Positions 24,313 through 33,295 are shown, counted from the stretch's first letter. The stretch is 33,882 nucleotides of DNA from Asaia bogorensis (GCA_945868845.1 CAMBMS010000026.1:1-33882); one strand, 5' to 3'. Notes: a model not told the origin generated them from the letters alone. A program made the numbers and translations.

Positions 24313-24974
24313 CGCAGTTTCTCGCCCTGATCGCGCGCGAGATAAAAATTTCAGCTCGGCATGGGGCGGATACGCTGGCCGTATTGCTGTTCTTTGCCAT
24401 CGTGGTGGCGCTGTTTCCACTGGCGGTCGGGCCGGGACAGGAAATTTTGGGACGGATGGCACCGGGGGTCGTCTGGGTGGCGGCCCTGCTGGCGGCGCTG
24501 CTGCCGCTGGAACGGCTGTTCGGCACCGATCACGAGGATGGCTCGCTCGATCTGCTGCTGCTCGGCGGCCTACCGGCATCCGGCGTGGCGCTGGCGAAGG
24601 CGTGCGCGCACTGGCTGCTGACTGGGTTTCCCCTCCTGCTAGCAGCAGGGCCGCTGGCGGTGATGCTGCATTTTCCCACCACCGCGCTGTGGGCATTGCT
24701 GACCGGGTTGACCCTGGGCACGCCGGTCCTGTCGCTGATCGGCACCGCCGGGGCGGCCCTAGTGCTCGGCGCCCGACGCGGGGCGGTGCTGCTGCCGCTG
24801 CTAGTACTGCCGCTGTCCGTGCCCGTGCTAATCTTCGGCGTTGGCGCGGCGGATGCGGCGGTGGGCGAACTCAGCGTGCGCCCGCATTTCCTCACGCTGG
24901 CCGCACTACTGGCCGCTGCCCTCCCTTTATGCCCCCTAGCGGCCGGAGCCGGGCTACGCGCGGCGGCGGATTAA
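24309..24974 (+). CDS. ccmB: Cytochrome c biogenesis heme exporter permease CcmB
   Basis: 221 residues with six hydrophobic helices, for instance LAVLLFFAIVVALFPLAVG, GVVWVAALLAALLPLERLF and VLLPLLVLPLSVPVLIFGV. The loop ERLFGTDHEDGSLDLLLLGG is the family signature. It is the membrane partner of CcmA. In most alphaproteobacteria ccmC follows at once; here the operon ends and an intergenic repeat and a pseudogene follow, so ccmC must be elsewhere or lost. Start ATG overlaps the ccmA stop. Confidence 0.95.
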   Translation: MTQFLALIAREIKISARHGADTLAVLLFFAIVVALFPLAVGPGQEILGRMAPGVVWVAALLAALLPLERLFGTDHEDGSLDLLLLGGLPASGVALAKACAHWLLTGFPLLLAAGPLAVMLHFPTTALWALLTGLTLGTPVLSLIGTAGAALVLGARRGAVLLPLLVLPLSVPVLIFGVGAADAAVGELSVRPHFLTLAALLAAALPLCPLAAGAGLRAAAD

Positions 24975-24997
24975 TACCACGTTCCGTTGAGCCTGAC

Positions 24998-25140
24998 CGG
25001 CCGGAAGCAAGGTCGGGCGCTGCCCCGAACCCCGCTAAAGGGCTACGCCCACTTCTTCATCAGTCCCAACTGACCGTTTCCAAGAGCTTCCCCTTTGGTG
25101 AGGGGTTGGAGGCAAAGCCCCCGATTTTACTTCGCGCCAG
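24998..25140. repeat. GC-rich interspersed intergenic repeat, copy 2
   Basis: TCGGGCGCTGCCCCGAACCC, then AAGGGCTACGCCC and further on GGAGGCAAAGCCCCCGATTT. It parallels the repeat at 7540-7745 at both ends and shares CTTCTTCAT in the middle, but lacks the long hairpin. It lies between ccmB and the opposing acyl-CoA-dehydrogenase-like pseudogene. Confidence 0.5.
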
Positions 25141-25204
25141 TCGCACTCATCGAAACTTGACATTAATGCGCCGGCCGCATCGTGGATCATGCTTCGGGGG
25201 CGCT

Positions 25205-25690
25205 TTATGGTTGCCCATTCAGCACCCATTTTTCATAGGGCAGCATCGCGCGTTCCCATGACCAAACGCGATAGTTGGAGATGGTGAGCACATCGCGCAG
25301 GATCGCTTGTAACGGGCTGTTGTCATAGACGATATGCGGCCCCGACCGTGTCGCACAGACGTTCCACCGCGCGGCGCACATAGCGCTACGCGAAAGCGAT
25401 GTCGCGGCGCACCGCGAGAATGGTTGCAGTGGGTAGACCCAGGCGCTGGAGGCACAGGTGGCGGCCAGTTCCTCAACGATGTGCGAGAACGTGAGGAAGG
25501 AGCCCTGCACGCCCCTAAAAGCGCGCGGTTGAAGCACGCGCAGAATGCCGGCGCGGTGGAAATCGGCGATGGTTTCGCCGGCCACCTCGAATTGTGCCAA
25601 TACCCCGGATTCGCGTGCCGCCAGCATGGGCAGTGGGCCGCGCGCGCGGGTCAGAAATTCGTCGCCAATTTTATTCACAAAACCTGCTCC
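25205..25690 (-). pseudogene. Acyl-CoA-dehydrogenase/flavin monooxygenase-like gene with internal deletion
   Basis: The N-terminal part is clear: EFLTRARGPLPMLAARESGV, ETIADFHRAGILRVLQPRAF, GVQGSFLTFSHIVEEL and ATCASSAWVYPL (about 25690-25430) match the first helical domain of HsaA/HpaH-type flavin-dependent hydroxylases of the acyl-CoA dehydrogenase fold. Then about 200 codons, including the beta-domain, are missing, and the C-terminal helix follows in two frames: YVRRAVERLCDTVGAAYRL and, after a shift near 25335, VYDNSPLQAILRDVLTISNY and SWERAMLPYEKWVL to TAA at 25205-25207. It is a 3' and 5' scar of one gene joined by deletion plus frameshift, so not functional. The open frame extends to 25870 antisense to the lactonase without support. 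Confidence 0.8.
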
Positions 25691-25759
25691 ATAAAAACCG
25701 GTTCCGCTTTGGGCCATTCCGCGCCAGATTACCGTCCGGTCGATGGGGAAGGTTGGGGG

Positions 25760-26812
25760 ATGCGCGCCTATGTTGGGGGCTATACGACGCCGGACCGGGA
25801 CGGCCGAGGCAATGGCATCCATGTCTACGCCATCGATCCCTCCAGCGGGGCCTGGACCGAGGAACAGCATGTTGGTGGGTTGGAAAACCCGTCTCTGTTC
25901 ACCTTACGACGCGACAATTCGGTGCTTTACTCGGTCCATGGTGCGCGCCAGCTGCTCAGCGCCTTTCGGGTGGATCCCGCCAATGGGCGCCTGACCCTGC
26001 TGAACCAGGTCGAGTGCGGCGGGATCAATCCCGTCGATTCCGCGCTCGATCCGACGGAACGATTCCTGATCGTGCCTAATTACAGCAGCGGTAATGTCGC
26101 CGTGTTGCCCCTAGCGGCAGATGGATCGTTGCGGGCGGTGACGCAAATTTTCGTGCTGCCCGGCACTACAGGGCCGGATACCGCGCATCAGCAGGGCGCG
26201 ATGCCGCACGGGGTGATTTTCGATCCGTCCGGACGCTTCGCCATCGTGCCCGACAAAGGTCGTGACTGCGTCTTTATTTTCCGCTTCGATGCCGACACCG
26301 GCCGGATCGCCCTGCACCAGATCATGCCGGCGCGGCCCGGCTCGGCGCCGCGCCATTGTATTTTTCATCCACAATTACCCGTACTGTTCGTGAACAACGA
26401 GCTAGACAGCACGGTGACGGTCTATCGCTGGGATGGCGCGATCGGGGCAATTGCGCCCGTGCACATCGTTGCCACCGTACCAGTCGATTTTCCCAAGCGT
26501 AATACGACGGCGGAAATCGCAGTCAGCCCGGATGGGCGGCATCTCTATGTATCCAATCGCGGGCAGGACGCGATCGCGCACTTCGCGGTGGCCCCCGGCA
26601 ACGGCGAACTGACCCTGATCGATCACACATCGACCGGCGGCAAGACACCACGTTTCTTTACTTTGGACGCAGCCGGAAAACAGCTTTTCGCCGCCAATCA
26701 GGATAGCGATACCATCGTCGCCTATCACATTGATCCAACCAGCAGTGGGCTTACCCGCACGAGAGTAAAAATAAATATCGGCAGCCCCTCCGCTATCAGT
26801 TTGATTCCATAA
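25760..26812 (+). CDS. Beta-propeller lactonase family protein (6-phosphogluconolactonase-like)
   Basis: 350 residues forming a seven-bladed propeller of the YbhE/Pgl type. The start MRAYVGGYTTPDRDGRGNGI is the family opening, and blades recur as HVYAIDPSSGAWT, FRVDPANGRLTLL, FRFDADTGRIAL, FAVAPGNGELTLI and YHIDPTSSGLTRT. PHGVIFDPSGRFAIVPDKGRD and ISPDG-like segments carry the conserved residues. It may hydrolyse 6-phosphogluconolactone or another sugar lactone in the cytoplasm. GGAAGGTTGGGGG precedes the ATG at 25760; the open frame extends to 25334 but that part is antisense to the pseudogene. An intergenic gap of 18 bp to the VOC gene suggests co-transcription. Confidence 0.85.
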   Translation: MRAYVGGYTTPDRDGRGNGIHVYAIDPSSGAWTEEQHVGGLENPSLFTLRRDNSVLYSVHGARQLLSAFRVDPANGRLTLLNQVECGGINPVDSALDPTERFLIVPNYSSGNVAVLPLAADGSLRAVTQIFVLPGTTGPDTAHQQGAMPHGVIFDPSGRFAIVPDKGRDCVFIFRFDADTGRIALHQIMPARPGSAPRHCIFHPQLPVLFVNNELDSTVTVYRWDGAIGAIAPVHIVATVPVDFPKRNTTAEIAVSPDGRHLYVSNRGQDAIAHFAVAPGNGELTLIDHTSTGGKTPRFFTLDAAGKQLFAANQDSDTIVAYHIDPTSSGLTRTRVKINIGSPSAISLIP

Positions 26813-26830
26813 ACATAAGGGGGATATTGC

Positions 26831-27358
26831 ATGAGCCAGAAACCGAAAGGCCGCATTCGCCATTTTGCCATCAGCGTGGCGGATCCCTGGGCGGCGGCAG
26901 AGTTCTACAAGGAAACCTTTGGCCTGGAAGAACTGGGTGAATCCGACGGCAAGCTAGCCGAGGGCGTTTACCTGACCGATGGCGTGATCAATCTGGCACT
27001 GCTGCGCTTCAAGAGCGACGAAGCTGCGCAAGGCACCGGTAAGGATTTTGTCGGGTTACACCATGTCGGATTCTGGGTAGACGATGCCATCGCCACGGGC
27101 ATGGTCGCCAAAGCCAATGGCGCCACCTGGATTATGGGAGATCCACAAAATAAAGGTGGCTACGAAGTAAAATACACCGACCCCGCCGGCGTCATTTTCG
27201 ACATTGCCGAGGATGGCTGGGCCGGATCACAGAAAAACCCTGGCGCGACGGACAATATCGTCCACCCCAACACCCGCCGCCGCATCGCTCACTTTGAAGA
27301 ACGCCGCAAACAGGCACGGCGCACCGCCGAGGCCCGACGCGAAGGCGAGAAGGTTTAA
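26831..27358 (+). CDS. VOC-superfamily (glyoxalase/bleomycin-resistance) protein
   Basis: 175 residues; AAGGGGGATATTGC precedes the ATG. The VOC fold is seen as RIRHFAISVADPWAAAEFYK (first metal-ligand His), GLHHVGFWVDD (second repeat) and DPAGVIFDIAEDGWAG, which ends with the typical Glu ligand. The C-terminal 30 residues are a charged tail (RRRIAHFEERRKQARRTAEA). Such proteins isomerise or dioxygenate small adducts with a divalent metal; the specific substrate is unknown. It follows the lactonase by 18 bp. Confidence 0.85.
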   Translation: MSQKPKGRIRHFAISVADPWAAAEFYKETFGLEELGESDGKLAEGVYLTDGVINLALLRFKSDEAAQGTGKDFVGLHHVGFWVDDAIATGMVAKANGATWIMGDPQNKGGYEVKYTDPAGVIFDIAEDGWAGSQKNPGATDNIVHPNTRRRIAHFEERRKQARRTAEARREGEKV

Positions 27359-27390
27359 AGGGTAGCGCGTTCGTTACCTTAGTCGGTACC

Positions 27391-27480
27391 GGCCCGCACC
27401 CAATCTCCCTTGGGGCCACCCAAACAGCGTACACTTCTGTGGGTGGCCCCAAGGAAAATGAGGCGACGGTGTGCGGGCCC
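27391..27480. terminator. Nested hairpin between convergent genes
   Basis: Inner arms 27408-27422 (CCTTGGGGCCACCCA) and 27440-27454 are perfectly complementary over 15 bases with a 17-nt loop. Outer arms GGCCCGCAC (27391-27399) and GTGCGGGCC (27471-27479) are also perfectly complementary. No T-run follows on either strand. It lies between the VOC gene and mutY, both reading into it, so a bidirectional stop is likely. Confidence 0.65.
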
Positions 27481-27504
27481 AAACCAATTTCGGCGACGTA
27501 CGCG

Positions 27505-28563
27505 CTAAAGGATCGCCATCCGCGCGCATTTACGCATAACTGACGGTAAGGCCTCCTCGGCCAACGCCGCGACTTGCCGCAGGAAGCCACCCCCTTTGAT
27601 CCGTTTCACCCGCGCCGCATACAGCGCGATATCCAAGGTGAAATGCGTAAACCCGTGCCGCACCATTCCCATCGCGCGCCAATCGGCGGACATCGGCGCC
27701 AATGCCAGCGCTTCATCGCGCGGCCACGCAAGCGTGCGCCACTCCGTGCCCGGTAATTCCGTCATACCGCCCAGCAGCCCACAAGCCGGGCGACGGCGGA
27801 GCAGGACATTGCCGGAAAAATCTTCTAACCAGAAATGCGCACCATGCCGATGCGGCCGCTCCGCCTTCGCGACCTTGTGCGGCAACGTCTCCGCAATGCC
27901 TTGCGCGCGCCCGGCGCACCCCGCCCGCCAAGGGCACAGCGCGCAGACAGGTTTCGTCGGCGTGCAAATGGTCGCGCCAAGATCGAACAGAGCCTGCGCG
28001 AAATCCGATGCCCGCGCGCGCGCCGCCCGGTCCCGCCCGACAATATCCGCCGCCGCCCGGATCGCCGGCTTCGCCGCAGGCAACGCCTCGGTGATGGCAA
28101 ACACGCGCGACAGCACACGCTCCACATTTCCATCGATCGGAATGCCCGGGATTCCGAACGCAATTGCCCCGATGGCGGTCGCGGTATAGGGCCCAATACC
28201 GGGCAAGGCGCGTAGTGCACCCACATCGCGGGGGAAATTTCCCTGCGCCACCACCGCCTTGGCGCATGCATGTAGGTTGCGGGCGCGCGCGTAGTAGCCC
28301 AGCCCAGCCCAGGCCGCCATGACATCCTCCACCGGCGCGGCCGCCAATGCTCGCAACGTCGGAAAGCGCATGAGGAAAGTTTCATAATGCGGTATGACAG
28401 CCGCGACGCTCGTCTGTTGCAGCATGATCTCGCTGAGCCAGACGCGATACGGATCGGCCGCCTCTTTGGACCCCTGTTCTCCCGGCGGAATGCGCCAGGG
28501 CAGGCGCCGGTGGTGGCGATCATACCAGGCGAGCAGGAGTGCGGCGGCAATGGCGGAGGGCAT
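27505..28563 (-). CDS. mutY: Adenine DNA glycosylase
   Basis: 352 residues. Glu45 in VWLSEIMLQQT and Asp144 in IPIDGNVERVLSR are the catalytic residues of MutY; LPGIGPYTATAIGAIAFG is the helix-hairpin-helix. The 4Fe-4S ligands Cys200, Cys207, Cys210 and Cys216 follow C-x6-C-x2-C-x5-C. The C-terminal NUDIX-like domain (HFWLEDFSGNVLLRRRPACG onward) recognises 8-oxoguanine. It removes adenine mispaired with 8-oxoG. Neighbouring dciA-like, dsbA-like and smc genes form a classic alphaproteobacterial cluster. The start at 28563 has no strong ribosome site and abuts the divergent dciA-like gene. Confidence 0.95.
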   Translation of the reverse strand: MPSAIAAALLLAWYDRHHRRLPWRIPPGEQGSKEAADPYRVWLSEIMLQQTSVAAVIPHYETFLMRFPTLRALAAAPVEDVMAAWAGLGYYARARNLHACAKAVVAQGNFPRDVGALRALPGIGPYTATAIGAIAFGIPGIPIDGNVERVLSRVFAITEALPAAKPAIRAAADIVGRDRAARARASDFAQALFDLGATICTPTKPVCALCPWRAGCAGRAQGIAETLPHKVAKAERPHRHGAHFWLEDFSGNVLLRRRPACGLLGGMTELPGTEWRTLAWPRDEALALAPMSADWRAMGMVRHGFTHFTLDIALYAARVKRIKGGGFLRQVAALAEEALPSVMRKCARMAIL

Positions 28564-29065
28564 GAAACCGGATATGACGGAGGAGCCACGAGACGTCCAT
28601 GGGCGCCGCGCCTACGGATTGCGCGGCGTCGGTGCGCTCATTCCCACCATCGCCCGACCCGCCTTTCGTAAACGCGGCCCGGCGGCGGCACAGGTTCTGG
28701 CGGACTGGGCTACCATCGTCGGCCCCGAACTGGCCGCCACCACCGTGCCTCGCCGCCTGACTGGCGGGCGCCTTGCCATCGCTTGCGCCGGGCCGGTGGC
28801 GATGGAATTGCAGCATTTCGCCCCGCAGCTGATCGCCCGCATCAACGCCCATATCGGCCACGCCCTGGTCAGCGCACTGCGCTTCACCCAGGATTTGCAG
28901 CCCACCGCCACCACACCTGAGTCGCGCCCGGCCCCCTCCCCCCAGGCGATCGCAGTCGTGAAAAAAAAACTCGCCACATTGCCAGATGGACCTTTACGCG
29001 ACGCCCTGGCCGCCTTGGGGCACTCCATCCACACCGATCGCCCGATCCCCGCGCGAAAGCGGTAA
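28562..29065 (+). CDS. DUF721 / DciA-like protein
   Basis: About 167 residues. ALIPTIARPAFRKRGPAAAQ, LADWATIVGPELAATTVPRR and RLTGGRLAIACAGPVAMELQ are the DUF721 core (VxxxWxxxVGxxxAxxxxPxxLxxGxLxVxxxSxxxAxEL). DciA proteins load or regulate the replicative helicase DnaB in bacteria that lack DnaC. In alphaproteobacteria this gene regularly stands between mutY and a dsbA-like gene, as here. Start uncertain: the ATG at 28562 has GGAGG only three bases upstream, 28550 has AGGAG at ten bases, and 28574 has none. Its 5' end overlaps the mutY start. Confidence 0.85.
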   Translation: MKPDMTEEPRDVHGRRAYGLRGVGALIPTIARPAFRKRGPAAAQVLADWATIVGPELAATTVPRRLTGGRLAIACAGPVAMELQHFAPQLIARINAHIGHALVSALRFTQDLQPTATTPESRPAPSPQAIAVVKKKLATLPDGPLRDALAALGHSIHTDRPIPARKR

Positions 29066-29121
29066 CGTAACACTCGACAGCCTCCCCTGCTCCGAGTAAC
29101 CTACCAGATATAGAGGTTCCT

Positions 29122-29730
29122 ATGCGCCTGACCCGCCGTTCCCTACTATCTGTTGTTGCTGCGACTCCGTTCGTTATGTCGTTCGCGGTGCGCGCCGCGG
29201 ACGACCCGCGCCTAGGCGAACGCTCGGTCGGCCGGGCAGATGCGAAAGTCGTGGTGGAGGAATATTTCTCCCTCACTTGCTCGCATTGCGCCCACTTCGC
29301 CAAAACTGTCCTGCCGCAGGTGAAGTCGGACCTAGTGGAAAAAGGCGTCGTCCGCCTGATATACCGCGACTTCCCGCTGGACCAGGTCGCGCTCACCGCC
29401 GCCGCCGTCGCCCGCGCCCTGCCGGAGGCGCGCTACGATGCCATCATCGCCGCCCTGTTCGCCAGCCAGGATCGCTGGGCCTTCGCCCGCGGCATCAACC
29501 ACAATGAGGAGCTGTGGAAATTTGCCGCCCTGGCCGGCATGTCGCGCGCCACCTTCGATTCCACCGTCGCCGATGAGGCCCTGAAAGCCGCCATCCTTGC
29601 CGCCCAGGACGCGGCGGCAAAGAAACACAAGATCAGCTCCACCCCCAGTTTCATCATCAAGGGCGAGACCCATGGCAGTGCCCTAAGTTTTGAGCGTTTC
29701 AACCAACTCGTCACTGCGGCCCAGGGGTAG
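29122..29730 (+). CDS. DsbA-family periplasmic thiol oxidoreductase
   Basis: 202 residues. Residues 1-25 form a signal peptide with the twin-arginine-like start RLTRRSLLSVVAATPFVMS and cleavage after VRA. The thioredoxin-fold active site is Cys53-Ser-His-Cys56 (LTCSHCAHF), and the cis-proline is Pro175 in STPSFI; a helical insertion lies in between. It should oxidise or isomerise disulfides in the periplasm. In alphaproteobacteria such DsbA homologues commonly lie between the DUF721 gene and smc. The Cys-Ser-His-Cys dipeptide differs from E. coli DsbA (CPHC). Confidence 0.92.
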   Translation: MRLTRRSLLSVVAATPFVMSFAVRAADDPRLGERSVGRADAKVVVEEYFSLTCSHCAHFAKTVLPQVKSDLVEKGVVRLIYRDFPLDQVALTAAAVARALPEARYDAIIAALFASQDRWAFARGINHNEELWKFAALAGMSRATFDSTVADEALKAAILAAQDAAAKKHKISSTPSFIIKGETHGSALSFERFNQLVTAAQG

Positions 29731-29753
29731 CCCCCGGGGCGAAAGGAGCCGCT

Positions 29754-32700
29754 TTGCCTGTCGCTTTTTCCCGTCTGCGCATCGCCGGTTTCAAAAGCTT
29801 CGCCGAGCCGGTGAACCTGGAAATCCGCCCCGGCCTCACCGGCATCGTCGGTCCAAATGGCTGCGGCAAGTCCAATGTCGTGGAGGCACTGCGCTGGGCG
29901 ATGGGAGAAAACAGCGCCAAATCCCTGCGTGGCGGGGAAATGGAAGATGTCATTTTTGCGGGTACCGCCCACCGCGCGGCACGCAATATCGCCGAGGTGG
30001 TACTGGCGCTGGATGAAACCGCCGGCGTAGCGCCGGCCCCATTGCACGAACAGCCGGAACTAGAAATCAGCCGCAAGATCGAGCGCGGCAACGGTTCAAC
30101 CTATCGCATCAACGGCAAGGAAGTGCGTGCGCGCGACGTGCAGACCTTGTTCGCCGATCTGGGGTCTGGCGCGCACGCCTCCGCCATCGTCAGTCAGGGT
30201 CGTGTCGGCGCGCTGGTGACGGCCAAGCCCGATCAGCGCCGCGCCATCCTGGAAGAAGCCGCCGGCATCACCGGCCTGCACGCCCGCCGCCACGAGGCCG
30301 AGCTGAAACTGCGCGCCGCCGAAGCCAATCTGGCGCGCGCGGAAGATTTGCGCGGCCAGCTGGAAACCCAACTCACTGCGTTAAAGCGCCAGGCACGGCA
30401 GGCCAGCCGCTATCGTAACATCTCCGGCAATATCCACGATGCGGAAGCCGAGCTTCTCGCCATCCAGCGCGCCCGCGTCGAGGCGGCCCGCACCCAAGCA
30501 CATGCCGCCTGGACTGACGCGCAATCCGCCGTCGCCGGCGCCACCGAGGCCGCCACCCGCGCCAGCGCCGAGGCGACCAAAACCGCCGCCCTGCTACCGC
30601 CCTTGCGCGGAGCCGAATCGGATGCGCGCACGGCGCTGGAACGGCATCGGATCGCGCAAGAAAATATCGCAGCCGAGGAAGCCCGCGCCGGCGCTGCGCT
30701 GGAAGCCGCCGTCCAGCGCCTGGAACAATTGGGCCGCGATCTGACTCATGCCGAACAGCTTGTGCGAGATGCTGCCGCCGCTGATTCGCGTCTGGCGACC
30801 GAGGAGGCATCCCTACTCGAGGCCGAAGCCGGCCATATTTCCCACGCCGAAGTTGCCGCGGCAAAAGCCACCAAAGCTGCCGAAGCCGTGCGCCTGGCGG
30901 AGTTAGACGCCAATCGCGCCACCGAGGCGGCCGCCGAATCCGCGGCGCGGGCCCAGGCGGCGGCGCAGATGCTGGCTCAGGCCCAGGCTCGGGCGGGTCG
31001 TGTGGCGGATCAAGAAGCCTCGCAACGGCAGGACCACGCTCGCCTGGCAGCCCAGGCCGTTCCAGCCGAGCGCCTGGCCGCCGCCACCGCGGAGCACGAG
31101 GCCGCCGAAACCGCGCTCGCCACCGCCCATGCCAACGTCGAAAAGGCCGAGCACGCCCGCCTCACCGCCCATGCCACCCTGACCACCTGCCGCGAAAAGG
31201 CCACGCTGGCAGAATCCCATCGTAGCAGCCTCGCTGCCGAAGCCCGCGCCCTGGCGGAAATTCTGGGCGTGAAGGACGGCGAGCAATGGCCGCCGATGGT
31301 AGATTCGCTCAATGTCCCCGCCGGCTTGGAAGCCGCGCTCGGCGCCGCCCTCGGCGAAGAACTTTCCTCCGCCTCCGACCCCCGTGCCGCGCGGCACTGG
31401 CGTGTGCTCGCTCCGCTCGATCCCGTGCCTGCCCTGCCTGTGGGCGCCACCCCGTTTTCCACCCTGGTGCAGGCACCACCCGCCTTGGCGCGCGCCCTTT
31501 CGCAAGTCGGCCTGCTGAACGTCGATGAAGATGGCGACGCGCTACAGGAGAAAACCCGGCCCGGCCAGATCCTGGTCAGCCGCGCCGGCGCGATCTGGCG
31601 CTGGGATGGCTACACGATCCAGACTGGTACCCCGACCGCCGCCGCCGTGCGCCTGCAACAGCGCAATCGGCTGAACGCACTGCGCACCGACCTCATCCAA
31701 GCCGAGGCCACAACCACAACCACCCGCATGGCCTGCACCGAGGCAGAGGCCGCCGAACGCACGGCCATCACCGCCGAGCAAACCGCCCGCCAGGCTCGGC
31801 GCGAATCCGAACAACATGCGGAACACAATCGCGCCAGCGCCGCGCAGCTGAAGGCCCAGGCCAGCAACATTGCCGCCCGCCTCGCCGCCCTGGATGACCA
31901 ACTTTCTCACCTTGCCGCCGAACGCGCCGAGGCGGAGGCAACGCTCAGCCATGCCAGCAACACCAGCTTTGCCTTGCCCGATATTTCCCTTCTGCGCGGG
32001 CACATGGAAACTGCGCGGGCCACGCTCTCGGCCGCGCGCACGGCGGATTCCGCCGCCAGCGCCGCCCGCGACACCCTGGCCCGCGAACACGGCGCGCGCA
32101 CCAGCCGCCGCCGTTTCATCACCCGCGAGCGCCGGGACTGGTCCGACCGTGCCGCCGACGCACAATCGCGCGTCTCCGACCTCGTGACACGGAAAACGGC
32201 AGCCGAAAGCGAATTAGCTACCCTAGAATCCGCCCCCACCCGGCTTCGAGCGCAATACGCGGAAGCGCTGGACGCGCTGGAAGCCGCCGAAGCCGCCCAT
32301 AAGCGTACGGCGGAGGCGATGATCGTCGCTAACAACAAATCGACCTTCACCGAACGCGCTGCCCGCGCCGCTGAAACTTCGCTGACCAACGCCCGCGAGG
32401 CCGCCATCCGCGCCGAGGGTCAGGCACAGCAGGCGGATCACGCCTGGGGCGTCGTCGCCGAACGCATCCTCGAACGTCTCGGCTCCGATCCCGCCATGCC
32501 TAACCCGCCGGCTGAACTTACCCCTGAATCCGAAGAAAAAGCCCGCAAACGCCTGGATCGCCTGCAAAAGGAACGCGAGGAAATGGGCCCCGTGAACCTA
32601 CGCGCCGAGGTGGAAGCGGAAGAGGTCGAAAGACATATTTTCACGATCATCAGCGAGCGTGAGGAGCTTTCCACCGCCATCGCCAAGCTGCGCGGCTCCA

Positions 32701-33224
32701 TCGGCCATCTCAACCGCGAGGGCCGCGAACGCCTCAACGCCGTGTTACAAGACGTGGACCGCAATTTTCAGGCTTTGTTCGTCCGCATGTTTGGCGGTGG
32801 TAAAGCGCATCTCGCCCTGGTGGGCTCCGACGATCCGCTGGAGGCCGGCCTCGAAATCTACGCCCAGCCCCCTGGCAAGAAACTCGCCACCCTCTCACTG
32901 CTCTCCGGCGGCGAACAGGCGCTGACCGCGCTCTCCCTCATCTTCGCCGTCTTCCGCTGTAACCCCGCCCCCGTCTGCGTGTTGGATGAGGTGGACGCCC
33001 CGCTCGACGACGCCAATGTCGAACGTTTCTGCAACCTGCTGGACGACATGGTGCGCGAAACATCTACCCGCTTCCTCGTCGTCACCCATCACCCGATGAC
33101 CATGGCCCGCATGGACCGCCTCTACGGAGTAACCATGCAGGAACGCGGCATTTCCCGCCTGCTCTCCGTCGACCTGCAAATCGCAACCGGCCTGATCGAC
33201 CCACCCCGCATGGCGGCGGAGTAA
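29754..33224 (+). CDS. smc: Chromosome segregation protein SMC
   Basis: 1156 residues, starting at TTG (29754) with AAAGGAG before it, 24 bp after the dsbA-like gene. Walker A GPNGCGKSN (33-41); two long Ala/Glu/Arg-rich coiled coils (about 170-500 and 630-960); a hinge region between (about 503-625); signature LSGGEQALTALSL (from about 1050) and Walker B VCVLDEVDAPLDDAN (from about 1073). The protein dimerises at the hinge and, with ScpA/ScpB (not in the window), compacts and segregates the chromosome. Ala content is very high, in line with the GC-rich genome. No damage. Confidence 0.97.
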   Translation: MPVAFSRLRIAGFKSFAEPVNLEIRPGLTGIVGPNGCGKSNVVEALRWAMGENSAKSLRGGEMEDVIFAGTAHRAARNIAEVVLALDETAGVAPAPLHEQPELEISRKIERGNGSTYRINGKEVRARDVQTLFADLGSGAHASAIVSQGRVGALVTAKPDQRRAILEEAAGITGLHARRHEAELKLRAAEANLARAEDLRGQLETQLTALKRQARQASRYRNISGNIHDAEAELLAIQRARVEAARTQAHAAWTDAQSAVAGATEAATRASAEATKTAALLPPLRGAESDARTALERHRIAQENIAAEEARAGAALEAAVQRLEQLGRDLTHAEQLVRDAAAADSRLATEEASLLEAEAGHISHAEVAAAKATKAAEAVRLAELDANRATEAAAESAARAQAAAQMLAQAQARAGRVADQEASQRQDHARLAAQAVPAERLAAATAEHEAAETALATAHANVEKAEHARLTAHATLTTCREKATLAESHRSSLAAEARALAEILGVKDGEQWPPMVDSLNVPAGLEAALGAALGEELSSASDPRAARHWRVLAPLDPVPALPVGATPFSTLVQAPPALARALSQVGLLNVDEDGDALQEKTRPGQILVSRAGAIWRWDGYTIQTGTPTAAAVRLQQRNRLNALRTDLIQAEATTTTTRMACTEAEAAERTAITAEQTARQARRESEQHAEHNRASAAQLKAQASNIAARLAALDDQLSHLAAERAEAEATLSHASNTSFALPDISLLRGHMETARATLSAARTADSAASAARDTLAREHGARTSRRRFITRERRDWSDRAADAQSRVSDLVTRKTAAESELATLESAPTRLRAQYAEALDALEAAEAAHKRTAEAMIVANNKSTFTERAARAAETSLTNAREAAIRAEGQAQQADHAWGVVAERILERLGSDPAMPNPPAELTPESEEKARKRLDRLQKEREEMGPVNLRAEVEAEEVERHIFTIISEREELSTAIAKLRGSIGHLNREGRERLNAVLQDVDRNFQALFVRMFGGGKAHLALVGSDDPLEAGLEIYAQPPGKKLATLSLLSGGEQALTALSLIFAVFRCNPAPVCVLDEVDAPLDDANVERFCNLLDDMVRETSTRFLVVTHHPMTMARMDRLYGVTMQERGISRLLSVDLQIATGLIDPPRMAAE

Positions 33225-33295
33225 TCCCATACCTCGAGGAGCGTGGCTTACGGAGCTTTGTCAGTTACACTACTCAGTTTAGGAAAAGGAGACAT
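33225..33295. other. Short intergenic stretch after smc
   Basis: I see no gene or clear terminator here. The sequence leads into the IS6-family pseudogene. Confidence 0.35.

Noticed and set aside
25334-25759. N-terminal extension of the lactonase
   Set aside because: It is antisense to the acyl-CoA-dehydrogenase-like pseudogene; the propeller begins at MRAYVGGYT with its own ribosome site.
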